Shown here piece after piece: positions 35,965 to 47,376 of a stretch of 64,000 bases of DNA. Every line of letters starts with the position of its first letter. Positions within the stretch are counted from its first letter, which is position 1. Below the pieces are notes generated by a model. It ran no database searches. It had not been told where the DNA came from and saw nothing but the letters and a program-made list of their open reading frames with translations. Made by a program: the position numbers and the translations under genes. Location: positions 310,001-374,000 of the forward strand of contig WBVU01000008.1 in NCBI GenBank assembly GCA_009192285.1, read 5' to 3'. Source of the DNA: Morchella semilibera (Eukaryota; Ascomycota; Pezizomycetes; Pezizales; Morchellaceae).

Positions 35965-36060
35965 TGCGTCTGATGTAGATGGAGAGAGAGAGGGGGGGTG
36001 GGTGGGGGAGAGAGGGAGGGATCTGGAGAGGGATCTGGAGAGGGACCTGAAAGGGAAAGG
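35965..36060 (-). promoter_or_regulatory. pyrimidine-rich tract upstream of the IRG-like gene
   Basis: On the gene's strand, about 160-255 bp before the ATG, the DNA is almost pure C/T with repeats of CCTCTCCAGATC and CTCTCTCTCC. CT-rich tracts of this kind are typical of fungal promoters near transcription starts. No TATA box stands out. Confidence 0.4.
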
Positions 36061-36508
36061 GAAATGTTATTTATGCCGCACCCGCGCCCCCCCACACACC
36101 CGGCCACCGCGGTTTTCAGGCAACCAGCAAACCGTCTGTTGAGTAATCTGCGGTGCGGCTGACATTGATTTCTACGATCAATTTCCCAGTCAGGTAATTA
36201 TTCAATCATTTTGCGGCCAAAAAGCCGGCAAGAGCGGCTTCTTGGCGCTCCCTACAGTCATACTTTCCCAATAGGTAAATTTGTCCCGCCCGAATGGGCA
36301 ATTATGCGTGCGACACTCCTCACCAAAAACCCAACTTTTGGAAAATAAATAACTCCACCATAACAAAAGAGAAGATTAATCTGGCTCGGTCAAATAGTAG
36401 AACTAAAGTAGAACTATCGATTAATGGAGGGAAAGATAAATTAGGGTGTGGTCTCAGAGAATATGAAAGTGTGACATCTCGATGTGGCGGGATTAATGAG
36501 AGGGTAGC

Positions 36509-36747
36509 TGACTAAGCACCGCCAGGAACTTAATATTTAGACACAAAGGTGGTTAGCGCTGCTTCCTATATAGGCGCGCTAATGATGAATGACAGGGTAA
36601 TTGACTAAGCACGACACCTCAAATCTGAGGTTAATCCCCCCGCTGTTCCTATACTTTACCGCTGTTCCCTATACCATAGCTATTCCCTAGACTCTGTCGC
36701 TGTTCCCTATTACTGGATCAACTTGCAGTCGCGAGCTGGCCATTGCT
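36509..36747 (-). repeat. dispersed repeat family D (GAACAGCG type), copy 2
   Basis: Reverse-orientation match to 15756-16098, including the tandem GGGAACAGCG units, the AGTTGATCCAGTAATAG block and the GGCGGTGCTTAGTCAG end. It carries one rather than two copies of the GCGCTAACC(A/G)CC module. Confidence 0.65.
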
Positions 36748-38160
36748 AATAGGTACGATATGATATAATATCCAGAATTCATAAGGAGTACGACTTACCC
36801 ATTGGTCAAGACGGCCAAAAGGTTCCGCTTTGGGTCTGTCGGATTAAGGCTCATCAAGCATTTAACCGATCCAGAGCCCGATATAGATAGCCAGAGCACT
36901 TTGTGCCCCAACTCTTAACAACACCTAAAATTACTTTGAGTCTATGGGGCTGTAGAGCAGAAGGCAGAGAACTATTTTATAGAGAGGAACTACCTTAAAG
37001 CTTTTGGTTGAGGTGCAGAAGGGGTTTTAGGTTGGTGCACTTTTGGTGTAGTGTCCCCCAATGTCGCATCAGCGGGAAGGGACAGTCGGCAGCATGCGAA
37101 TGCGGCGAAGGCCCAAGACGTAGAACACATCCTCACCAAATACACCCGCACCGCCTAAAGTAGGCGAAAAGCGCCAGACCATACAACGATAAGACAGCTG
37201 CCCTGGACAAAGGAGGGAATTGAAAAGGCATTAGAACTTGACAGTAAGGCGGGAGCTGAAATGGGCCGGGAATGGGTTGTTTCATATTTTTCATATGTTT
37301 TGAAGCTGCCGGCGGGAGTGGGGTAGTTCCGGGGCAGTGTGATATTGTCATAGCCGGACGGCTGCATATAATCAATGAAGCAAACAAAAAATAATGCTTC
37401 AGCGTCATGGTAGGTCCGTAGTAGAGGGTAATAGACTGCCCCTGGCAACTGTTGGGTACTAGTAATACCTCCTATAACAGTGGGTCCATGTACCTCTACC
37501 CCTATTCTGAGCGCCGATCGCGAGAGCCTTTTCAAACAATCTTTGATTTCAATGTAGTCATGTGCCTAGGCTTCCTCCAGCATGAGATTTTACCACTTCT
37601 ACCTATAACTTAACTACACTCTAACTGAAGACTCATAAATATGAAATGAAAGCTGTACAGAGTTTAATGATATACATCAGATACACAGTGGCGCCTGTAT
37701 CGCGTGGAGATGTAGAACGCAGAACTTTCTTTTATGATCGAGCATGCGATAATTCCGATTTCGAATATATGGGAATATCAGCTGTGAAGCAGGAAAATGC
37801 TGAAAATGATACCACGATTTGAGAATTCGAAGAAAACCGTTCCGGAATCAGGATTTCTGATGGGTAATGATCCATGATAGTAACACACACAAACAAAACC
37901 CTAGGCCTAAGGTCACCCCGCAAAAAGCCTATATAATTCGGGGTGATAGGCTCCGCGGTGGTGAATACCACATCTTAGAAGTGTCTCCTCCCTCAATAGA
38001 TTTGGAGATTCCCTTCCGGGGTGCGGGAGTCTCGACAACGGCACATGATCCCATGCGGCAGTACCAAGGTTGCAAGAGTATCAGGAAATGTAGGGGTCAT
38101 AGCGACTACTGCAGGCGCGTGATTGAGAGTAGTGATATGTGAGCGTGACAATAAAAGCAG

Positions 38161-38548
38161 GATTTCCAGTGGATTACCGGTTATCTGGTTCAAACCGGTT
38201 TAACTGGACTATTGGACTTGGTAGTTGGTGCAATTTCCATTGCTCTCAATATATGGTTTGAACAGTTTATGGGTCTGCAAAGGCGGTTATACCGACGGTT
38301 TGAATGGTTAATGTAATTCAAGCTCATGAACCCGAGCACCTCAGTTCCTGGCTCGAGCACCCTGCTCAGGAACATCTCTGGCTATTGTTGGGACTGTTAT
38401 CATGCCGAGTATGCCAAGACATAGGACCGCAGTTAAACCGGTTCAAACTGTCTAGATAAACAGTCACTACAGTTGGTACTGTTTGAGCTCCTTGATTTAG
38501 TAATCGGTGCAGTTTTGCGTTGTATCACAACCGGTTTCTACAGTTGGA
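38161..38548. repeat. dispersed CCGGTTTAA-type element (family A), copy 2
   Basis: Collinear with 3264-3682. It starts GATTTCCAGTGGATTACCGG and ends ACCGGTTTCTACAGTTGGAA, which pair as an imperfect terminal inverted repeat (TTTCCA, then ACCGGTT). No coding capacity. Confidence 0.6.
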
Positions 38549-38883
38549 AAACCCGGCGCCAAGACTACTACTCAAATTTTCTAATCTTATTTTTTCATTT
38601 TTAGATTTTTTTCCTGTGATAAAATAATAGGATTCAGGGTGTTAGTTAGTGCAAGAGCTTCAGCTATCGTAACCGATATTTCAGCCCCCACTATTTTCCA
38701 GCACCAGGCTGTGATTCAGTCACAGTTAACCATGATAACAGCCTGGCGAAAGTCCGGAACAGGTGATAGCCGGTGTTGCAGAATCCCTCTGATGGCCTGA
38801 TGAAGGACGAGAGGAACAGGGTGAAGGCCTCGGGAAGGATAGGCAACATAGTCATCCATATAGCAAGGCAGGTAGTGCATATA

Positions 38884-39004
38884 CTCGCAACTTGATTGCG
38901 TTTCTGAACAAAATCGTTATTTCATGCCATACAAAAATGTAGTCTTCGCGGTGGTTTAGGTGTATGCAATAGGAGTCGCACTGAAAGCCCAATGAAATTG
39001 CGAG
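38884..39004. mobile_element. TA-flanked palindromic MITE, CTCGCAA family, copy 1
   Basis: 121 bp starting CTCGCAACTTGATTGCG and ending AATGAAATTGCGAG, with TA directly outside both ends (38882-38883 and 39005-39006). The interior has TATTTCATGCCATACAAAAA and GGTGTATGCAATA, both found in the other copies. Tc1/mariner-type ends; no coding capacity. Confidence 0.75.
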
Positions 39005-39018
39005 TACCCTTCTTTCAT

Positions 39019-39121
39019 GACGTTTTCAAATCGGCCTGCTATTGCACTCCATAGAAATAGGGCCATTGTGTGTAAATTTCGGTGTATGCGATATTGGTCA
39101 CGTCCGGAAACGTCATGAAAA
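39019..39121. mobile_element. CTCGCAA-family MITE, partial copy
   Basis: Contains TTCATGACGTTTTC at the left and GTCCGGAAACGTCATGAAA at the right, pairing with each other and with the internal arms of the full copies. The outermost CTCGCAA ends are missing. It lies 14 bp from the preceding copy, so one may have inserted beside the other. Confidence 0.55.
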
Positions 39122-39183
39122 TATATAAATACCTCAGATGTCCCGGCGTTCCATGGAGCATCTCTAGGCCGTAAACTCATATA

Positions 39184-39321
39184 CCGCAGAATGGGAGAAA
39201 GTTCGTTGCGAGACAGCAGGGGTATATATAGGGCAACCAGAGGCAGTCTTTGAACGCCAATATGCAGGTTTTGGTCTAGAATATCCCTGCTGCAACCCAA
39301 CGAATTTTCTCAGATTTGCGG
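39184..39321. mobile_element. TA-flanked palindromic MITE, CCGTAG family, copy 2
   Basis: Diverged copy of 9268-9392: CCGCAGAATGGGAGAAAGTT inward on the left and AACGAATTTTCTCAGATTTG on the right, with TA on both sides (39182-39183 and 39322-39323). The loop keeps CAACCAGAGGCAGT. The two arms differ more than in copy 1, so copy 1 is younger. Confidence 0.7.
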
Positions 39322-39775
39322 TATAGTGTACCGCGGCTGTGGAATATCTAGTTAAGGCCACAAAGGTAACCGTGGTTGTTCGTAAGTACTTCTCATCCAT
39401 GGCGGAGTCGGAAAAAGGACCATGGAAGACAAAACATGTAAGGTAGTTGCTAGTAACGGTGAAGGATGTGCCCGGGGAGGTCACCGTGGTGCATTATTTC
39501 TATCCTCTAATGGTTCTCCAGTTCAAGCCGACTTTCCGGTCAGCTTATGGCCTGTGCACCGGTTTTGTGTGCAAGTTGGGACTCCGTTTAGAGGGGGCAA
39601 AACCCATGGAAAGGGACCCTAACCCTAACTACATGTGGTTAATTTACCCATTCTATGTGTTTTATGGCTCGTTTTTGTTATTGTTGAACTCATTAGTGTT
39701 TTTTTTAGCTCATACTTCTTCTTGTTCTGTAGGCTTTCGCTCCAAAGAAGATCACATGGACGACTTGCCTGGCCA

Positions 39776-39895
39776 CTCGAGCACCCTCCTCACTCAAACA
39801 ACTGATAAAGATTGGTGAGTTATTAGTACAGAAGCCGGTTTCGGCAAGGATCCATTCTCTTTTACGTAAACGTTCGAGTGAGGAGGGTGTTCGAG
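39776..39895. mobile_element. palindromic MITE, CTCGA(A/G)CACCC family
   Basis: Inverted arms CTCGAGCACCCTCCTCACTC (left) and GAGTGAGGAGGGTGTTCGAG (right) enclose about 75 bases. The right end is followed by TA; the left is preceded by CA, one change from TA. The similarity extends a few bases outside each arm (GGCC/AGCT). Confidence 0.6.
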
Positions 39896-42363
39896 TAGCT
39901 AGGGAGGTGGTCTCGCCCATAAACCTGCCGACATCGATACAAGTAGAGCTCCTACTAGACCAGCCGGTGCCACACCACAGAAAGGGTCCGCAGTTTACTA
40001 AGTATTCCGCTTCAGCCAGTTCATTAGTCGGGAGTCTCTCTTTGGTCTAGAACAGATCTGCTGGAGATAGGGGTGGTGAGATTATTGAGATGAACTATCT
40101 CCTCGTTCGTTGCAATCCATGACCGGAAACGTACAGTGAAGGGCCAGTTAGCTAAAGGAGAAAGGATGGGGTTTGCGAGGAACGATGCCAAACAAAACAT
40201 TTTATTAAAAGGGCACTTACAAGCAACAACCGACTTTGAGTCTATTTCCGAACGAGTCCCAGGCCCCTAAGTGCTGTCCCTTACTATTCATGTCACATGT
40301 GCCAGTCCTATTGTCTTTGGGAGTATCTTGTGGGAGAGCTGCCCGCTCAAGCAGACATCGTGTAGGTACTACGGGAGTGGGGGCCAGTCTGGCGGCACTG
40401 TCCGCTGCCGCAACAGTTCCTACTGCCCCAGACTTACCCCTACAACCGTAGTACATATATAGATACCAGATGTGTTTTTTCCTTAAGAGACCAATTCGAT
40501 AGAGGTCTAGTAATATTAGGGGCGGTATCCGCGAAGGGCATAGATTAAATGGAACCAGTGAATTGAGGTCGCTCAGATGTTAGTCCTTGAAATCGTTCTA
40601 GACCTACACCTGAACACATATCCCTAGGTTTAGGGTTTACTACCGCTACATTCTCTAGAATTAATTACTAAAGATATTGTCAGCATAATGATGAAAATAA
40701 CTCTGGAAACTCGTGTATTTCAAGTCTAGTAGCGGGGGGGGCTTGGGCTAACTTGACTCGTGAGGGTGGTAGCTGGTCTCGTCGACCATACGAGTGAGGG
40801 GCGTGCCGTAAACTACCCGCGCCGAATTATAAGCCCTAGATGGTCGGTAGGGTAGCGTGTTAGCTAGGTGAAAGCTAGAATGTTTGATCCTCCATACGTG
40901 TACAATCTTCTCCCTTTAATATTAGATGTCTGTTGTCTCAGGGAAGCCTGTCGGGATATTATGGGTACCGTCTCTTTGTCGCGTCCGATAGGGGGCGGAG
41001 ATAGGAGAAAGGACTATGAGGTGTTGGTGACAGAAAGGGGGCCATATGCTTAGGCTAGTTGAGTTGTATTGATGATAGAGACACAGTTGCACCCGATGGT
41101 CGTGATGAGGAATCCAAGAGGAAAGGGAAAGGGAAGGAGGGGGGAGGAAGAGGAAACGGCTCACAGATGAAAGGGGACGTAGGACAGGAGCCCCGTTTGC
41201 TCCGCCATGACCCGATGCCTATCTGATCGTAGCCCCCTTTCGACATCCCGCATGACACCATGACACCAAGTCTCCTTTTGAGAATGAAGAGAGCGCATCA
41301 GAGGGTGCGGAAGAGTCTAAGAGTGGGGGGGGCAGTAACAATTGAAAGCCACGGAGGTTCTGTAACTGGGGGAACCGAATCGGGGAGGGGAGAGGGTGAC
41401 TTGGTGCGAAGAGGGCAACTAGCTAGACTGTCCAGAGCCAAGACTAGCTAGCCATAACAGGAAGCCATGTTCCACTTTGTCTTCATCATTTCATCATCAT
41501 CTTTACCAAGCTTGGCTTCTACCCGGAGACTTAAGGTGATGAAATATAGCGGTAGATAATCGTGTCTATCATCTGGAGGGGTAGAGAAGTCCCAACCTTT
41601 AGAACTAGTTGCTTAGGGCAAGGATAATTTGTATGGACTGGCGATGATCTCATCTTGTTCAGAGTCACCTGCATTTTCCGGTGTTTCCCGCGGCAAACGG
41701 GTACCGAGTATATTCTGTGTCCGCTATCTGGTTCTGGCCGACCCTGAGCCTGCGGGGTTGGCGGGACCACATGATCCGCACCAGTCACTCGGACTAAACC
41801 CCCGAACTTAGGAAACCCTAACCCTTCCCGCGGTTTCTATTTTTTCCGGATCCCCGGGGGAGAGAGGGATTAGCCCCTTTGTGCTGCAGTCTTCTCTGGC
41901 TCCACCCTTTGGCTATTTTAGGAAAAATGGAGACAGAAGTTAGTGCAACTGCTCAGCGTTATTCTCAACTGGGAGAGAGACAAGTTGGACTACAATTTAT
42001 TCTGGCCTCACCTTCATCGCTAAATTCTAGAGACTTCATAGGGAGGTCCATTTGCTTCTGAATTTTCATATTTAGCAACCTGTATTCAGAAATATCTGCA
42101 TTTGATGATTTTATAGCTTAGAAGTAGCAGGGGCCAAAGGAAGCCGTTTGGCCCCTCTGCCAGAGTCATCAGTGCTTGGCATTTTAATGCCAAGTCTGTC
42201 TGGATAACCCATCAGCGCAAAGGACATACATGTAGTCCCATACCCACCCACTACCAGCAGCTAGCATGCTGCTCACCGTAGGGTCTGGAGCATTAACCTT
42301 CCGACATAAATATTTACTGCGTCGGCGACCCAAATGAAGCCCAACAGTGCTAGGGGTGGTTGC

Positions 42364-42485
42364 CTCGCAATTTCATTGCGTTTTTGAACACGACTAATAT
42401 TGCATACACCCAAAAAAACGCCAAGACTACATTTTTGTATGGCATGTAATAGCGGTTGTGTTCAGAAACGTTATGAAGTTGCGAG
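42364..42485. mobile_element. TA-flanked palindromic MITE, CTCGCAA family, copy 2
   Basis: 122 bp from CTCGCAATTTCATTGCGTTT to GAAACGTTATGAAGTTGCGAG. The arms pair over about 45 bases (CTCGCAA-TTCAT-ACGTTT-GAACAC). TA follows the right end; the left TA is mutated to GC. Interior TTTTTGTATGGCATG is shared with copies 1 and 3, in the opposite orientation to copy 1. Confidence 0.75.
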
Positions 42486-42496
42486 TAGTTCCCGTG

Positions 42497-42730
42497 TCGG
42501 AAAGTTAAATAAAGCCCGATGGAGGCTAAAAAAGCTAATTTTCCAGTCGGAGACCTAAATGATGCCCGCCGGGGGCTAAAAAAAGACCTTATTTTTTGTA
42601 TGTAAACAGCCCTCCGACAGTCCTCCGAGAGTCGGAGAGCCCCCAATGCCCCCGAGGAGGGACCTCACCAGGGGTCGGAGCGATAACGCTCTAGCTCCTC
42701 CGGTAGGGGGCTGGGTACAGGCCTACAAAG
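42497..42730. repeat. dispersed repeat family C, copy 3
   Basis: Contains two tandem versions of the module CGGA-TTAAAT-AAGCCCG-GGAGGCTAAAAAA (about 42497 and 42552). Then follow CCGACAGTCCTCCGAGAGTC and a GGTAGGGGGCTGGGTAC-like end that matches 1440-1470 in reverse orientation. It lies directly beside the MITE at 42364-42485. Confidence 0.5.
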
Positions 42731-43220
42731 GGCCTATTATTCTGGCATTGCAATGCCAAGAAGAGTGCCGGTTTCTGTAATATACGAAGAATATCAGAGT
42801 TGAGAAAATAACACATGGAATCCTCTTGCTGGCGGGCCGCTGTCCCTCGCGCTCCCCACCTCGTCCGCGCGCTTCCTGTTTACGTCAACGACTCCTTTCC
42901 TCCCGCCATCTACCACGCCGTCCACTCCGATAACAAAAGTCTACCATGTTGAAATATTCCATCTTAGTATTTTAAAATCACATTAACCGGAAGGCTTCTA
43001 TTTAAGATCGTTTATATCTAAAATAGGACCGGGATTATTTAATTCACAATGCCCTAATCTTGAGCTCGAGAACGATCACGTGGCCTGTTGCTCCATTAAC
43101 CTGTGCGAAGAGCGATGCGGAGCTATGATTGGGCGACTGTTCCATCGTGCGCGCGTGATGATAAATAACCCATCCTCCCTCCGCCCCGCACCTGCCCAAC
43201 GCTTCCGGATTGTTACTACT

Positions 43221-43748
43221 ATGCCCTCACCATCCCCGATTGCATCATTACCCCCCGAGCTGCTGCTAGAGGTCACGGAATACCTCCCGCCGCACGCCCT
43301 CTCCGCGCTGTGCCAGACATGCCGCTACTACAGGTCTATTTGTGATCCTACCCTCACAGATTATCTGTCCAAAAACAAAGATAGCATCATCCAGCGCGCA
43401 GCGGTCTCTAACCGCCCGCATGTCATATCCTGCCTCTTTAGGCGGGGCCTCAGTCTCGACTTTCACAAAGTTGATGCAGGCCTGCTCGGCGATGTTGCAA
43501 GGTGGGGTCACCCTGAGGTTATGAGGGCTTTGTTGGATGCAGGGGCCAATCCAAACTTTGTCGATTCCAAAAGCAAAACACCGTTATATTATGCAGTGGC
43601 ATATAGGCGGCTGGAGGTGGCGTTGAGGTTGGTGGAGAAAGGAGCGGAGGCCAACAAAGCCGTGAATGATGTCCTACATCGCACGGGGGATGATGTGATG
43701 GAAGGCCTGCTCAGGAAACATGGGTTGTACCGAAATTGGTACCTTTAA
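43221..43748 (+). CDS. small F-box protein with ankyrin repeats
   Basis: The chosen ATG at 43221 gives 175 residues beginning MPSPSPIASLPPELLLEVTE. The frame is open further upstream, but the F-box motif LPPELLLEV starts about 10 residues after this ATG and the preceding 60 bases are C-rich like a 5' UTR. Residues 8-48 are the F-box (ending CRYYRSICDP). Residues about 55-160 hold about three ankyrin repeats (LLDAGANPNFVDSKSKTPLYYA, RLVEKGAEANKAV). F-box proteins bind Skp1 in SCF ubiquitin ligases while the repeats hold substrates. It is shorter than most F-box/ankyrin proteins of fungi and may be a truncated relative. Single exon, stop at 43746-43748. Confidence 0.75.
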   Translation: MPSPSPIASLPPELLLEVTEYLPPHALSALCQTCRYYRSICDPTLTDYLSKNKDSIIQRAAVSNRPHVISCLFRRGLSLDFHKVDAGLLGDVARWGHPEVMRALLDAGANPNFVDSKSKTPLYYAVAYRRLEVALRLVEKGAEANKAVNDVLHRTGDDVMEGLLRKHGLYRNWYL

Positions 43749-44263
43749 CCCGTGTTTGACCTTAGATACTCGGTTGATTCGCTAATGTTGTATATGATAG
43801 GACTGGCCCGCCGGTGTACCCTGGGCCTAATCGAATCGTAAGGCGGGCTAGGTCCCGGTGGATAGGTGTCCTCCCATAGTACCCCGCCTATGCAGCTGAT
43901 AGCTTGACCTGGAAAGTCCACCAATGTGCTATTCCATCTATGTTAGTTCGAGAATGGGTGTAGGAAAGACTGTACGTGGTTTATGAGTATATCTGAACTT
44001 GAAACCTTTCATTAAATATATTTAAATCAGTTAGGCACTAGGTAGCTGAATTCTGAGGTAAATGGATGTACCCCGGGGCCCTTAAAGTGGTGCAACGAAC
44101 TCAGTACTCTGGTGTTTTCATGTACTGTTTATTACATAGCTCTACCTGATGCAATTCGATCTAAAGAGATTATTTCCCAGCTTTAGGCGTGGTGGCCGAT
44201 AGCTGCAAAATTGTGTTCCCCCCTCGCCGTTGCATCACTTTGAGGACCCCCGGGGTACATGTA

Positions 44264-44345
44264 CAAGGCTCTGGGATAAAGTGAGTGAACTAAGTGTGGT
44301 GTTGACAGGTGAGGATCGGTTCGCTCACTTTATCCCAGAGCCTTG
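44264..44345. mobile_element. TA-flanked short palindrome, CAAGGCTCTGGGA family
   Basis: 82 bp with 27-base inverted arms (CAAGGCTCTGGGATAAAGTG inward) differing at one position, around a loop of about 28 bases. TA lies outside both ends (44262-44263 and 44346-44347). This is the smallest of the foldback elements here and can form a strong hairpin. Confidence 0.7.
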
Positions 44346-44964
44346 TACAAGATCGAGATAGTACTGCTTGTGTGTTGGAGCTCCCATTTCCTGTTTTCTC
44401 CAGTGCATCATATCTATGCTTGTTCGTTAATGCCCAACTAGTCTCTCTACAGCGTAAGCGCTCCCAGCCAGCAGCCCCACCAGCTACTGCTTCACGACCT
44501 TCGCGCCTCGAACCTATCTACTAAGAGCGAAAGTTTTCAAGGATGATGGCCAAAACTCCCCCATTGTCTCCCTCATCCCTCGTACTATGAATTACCTTCT
44601 CACCACACTCCATGGTTCCTGTCTGAGCCCGCCTGTTCCATGCCATGGCGTAGGAGTTCTCCAAAACTCCGACCCACCCGTGAAGTAGTGCACCACTGGT
44701 GAATCCGTCTCACGGGAGTGCAGGGACGTAGACAGGTGCATAGGGGAAGGTAGGAAGGTGATTGTCGAGCTGCTGAGTGTATATCCGTACGCATATTACG
44801 TGCCGTCTTTGGATGTTGCGATAAGAAGGAGGTTGGATGAGATGTTAAGCGAGAACCCCACCCCCATCGCCGATAAGGAAAGGGGATTTGACAACCACTA
44901 CCTGCTGGGTAAGTAAGTGTTCTGAAATAGCACGAGCTCGGGAAAGAGAATTGCAAGCCCACGG

Positions 44965-45997
44965 CTAGGGTCAGGGTTAGGGTTGGGATTCAAGCATTAG
45001 TAAACTCTCGAATATTCCTTAGCCTAGGCTTGGTGCGGTAGGAACTTAACTTATATCCCTACGACAGGGTATGAGATCTACATATATCCTCTGTTTCAAC
45101 AAATGGGAGGTCTTTTGTGTCATTGAACTATAGTTGTATCATATTCGATCGAAATATAGCCATTAGACACAAATATCCGGAACGGATTGTCCTTTCGTCT
45201 GGTGATACTACTAGCTTCTTGGACTTAGAGAGTGCAAGTCCGTATTGGGGAGTGTAGGAGAGGCACGTCAAATCCGATCACCAACAACTGTTAGGGCTAA
45301 TACTGGAATCATAGTGTATCACTCGTGAGCAAGGGTTAGGGTTTCTCTGTGTGTTTAATTCACAGTAGCCACTACTTGTAGGATACCTTTGTACCCAGAA
45401 ACGAATCAGAGTATGATATAAAAAAAAAAAAAAGCTTGCAGGATACCTGTAGCTTAGACTAATACCCTTCTATAGTTTTGATTGGGTTAACCGTGGCACC
45501 CACCAACTGTCCGAGTTGTTGGAATTAATATATATCATTAGGTATCACGAGAATGTAATTAATAAACCTATAGTTCTAATATTGGTTCAATCGAAGAAGA
45601 CACACTCCATAGGATCTAACCCTAACCCTTCCCTAGTTCTATATTGACTCCTAGTACAAGCCTCCAAAGAGGGATGTGAGGACGAGACCAAGACCACCAT
45701 GCATAGGCCAGCGCCCACGCAAACTAACCCAGCCGGACTCTCCTCCATCATGCCTTACCACCACCGAGTGAGACACCATAATGCATCCACACCTCCTCCT
45801 TTATTATTTATTTATTTATACCTCATACTGTATGTAGCCCTTAGGCTATGGCTACCAAATACCCCCTCTATCCGGGGTAAATGTAACCCCCAAAGCGGCT
45901 CGAAAGATACTACATCAACCTGCTAACAAAGCCGCCAACTCTGTCCAGTCATTCCTTCAAAAACCAACCTGCCCATAACATAACCCTAACCCTAACC
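44965..45997. repeat. cluster of four interstitial telomere-like motifs
   Basis: CAGGGTTAGGGTTGGG near 44971, AAGGGTTAGGGTTT near 45331, CTAACCCTAACCCTT near 45616 and ATAACCCTAACCCTAACC near 45980. TTAGGG is the telomere repeat of most filamentous ascomycetes. The motifs lie in both orientations and are short, so this is not a telomere. Confidence 0.7.
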
Positions 45998-46530
45998 AAC
46001 CGCAGTTTTCCCATCTCGTGCGAGTGGGCGGGGAATGGGATCTGGGAATGCACTCTGCGTGCTCTATTTGCGTAGACTACGGAATGTGTGTTCTCGACTT
46101 TTCTTTCCTTTCCTCCAAGCTCATGGGCTAAGGACCTAGCTAGCCCTGGTTTACGGCAACAGCGAAAACTGTGGTAAGGTTTTTGTACTGTGCTCTATAT
46201 CGGTGGTTCTAGTCTTTGGGGAGCGGACCTTTTGGTATGGTAGGTAGTGTTTATAATATTCAGTTGGGCGATCACTGTGGGCGGATGGGTATGAACACGA
46301 TTTCTATCAATCTATGGCAGCACCATCCCGCTGGAGGGGCGCATTACATTGGGATAGTAAAAGTAGTGTATTCAAAAGATGCCTATAAAAATAAATATAC
46401 CCAGTATAAAAGCTGTATAGGGGGGGAGCTCCCACGCTACCATGACACATAAAAAACGGAAACCTAGACTCGTCAGCAAAACCCACAAAACACCTCTTCC
46501 CAACAACAACAAAAACGGGGAGAGTAATAC

Positions 46531-47345
46531 CTAGGCTCCCGTATGTATAAACGGTGCCCACCTGAGAACCAAGTCGGTTTTTACCCCCTTCAACTTTACC
46601 ACTGCCCTATGCAACGCCTCCCCCGACCCCAGGCCATCCACGAACAACCCCCTATAATACTCACCGGCCACCATCGTGCACGACTCGTCGTTACCCTCCC
46701 ACATCGTGGCCACCACATTCCGGAAACCCGCCAACATAAACGCCCCCGCGAGATGAATTGTCTCGTCCGCCAGCTCCTGGACGGTGTTTTGTGCCGTGCT
46801 GCAGGCACTCAGGTACGCTACCTGGGCGGCCTCCAGCTTCGTGTCAGCAACCATCTGCACGGTTAGCCTATCCTGCGAGCCATCGTCTTTGCGCAGTAGA
46901 AGGGCGCCGTTGGACGGGTTGGTCTTGTCGGTGATGCCGTGGCACGCAAAGTGGACGGCCTGGTACGACGAGATCTCGCCGAGGACTTCAGAGGCGGTCG
47001 GGTGGGTGAGTGTTTTAACAGTGTGGCTACCGACGAGGGATTCGATGTGGGTGGCTTCCTTGTTGACGCCGTGAAGGTCACTATACTCGGGGGTGGTGGG
47101 CATCTTTATGATCAGAATCGAGAGCGGGGAGGTCAAAGCGGATGCGGGGGCGGGGGCGGGACGGAGGGCGGAGGGCCGCTTCTGTCGTGCGTAGGTGAGG
47201 GCCTTGATTGACGGGATGTACGAGGAGATGACACGGCTGATGGTGTTTTCTGTCGAGCTGGGCGTGTGGATCCCCGCAGCATGGAACGGCGCAAAACTCA
47301 GCGGTCCGCTGCCCACCCACCAGATATGTGGAAGCACCCCTGCGT

Positions 47346-47376
<31 letters not shown>

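Larger units (their letters stand above)
36070..43220. other. gene-poor, repeat-dense intergenic region
   Basis: No gene is supported over 7 kb. Frames of 60-126 codons lack domains and several lie inside repeats. The stretch holds one family D repeat (36.5 kb), one family A element (38.2 kb), five palindromic TA-flanked elements or pieces between 38.9 and 42.5 kb, a family C copy (42.5 kb) and telomere-like motifs at 39616-39630 and about 41814. Confidence 0.5.
43749..46530. other. intergenic region with a palindrome and clustered telomere-like motifs
   Basis: No gene is supported. Contents: a TA-flanked palindrome at 44264-44345, a poly-A run at 45420-45434, and four TTAGGG-type motifs between 44965 and 45997. 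The 3' UTR of the CHAT gene would fall at the right edge. Confidence 0.55.

Noticed and set aside
37133-37535. Two overlapping minus-strand frames, one with a hydrophobic start like a signal peptide
   Set aside because: Too short and without family resemblance; a hydrophobic N-terminus alone is not enough.
39447-39818. 123-codon plus-strand frame with a hydrophobic segment
   Set aside because: Runs into the palindromic element at 39776-39895 and has no domain.
44965-45997. A telomere or chromosome end
   Set aside because: The motifs are two or three units long, in both orientations, and embedded between genes on both sides.
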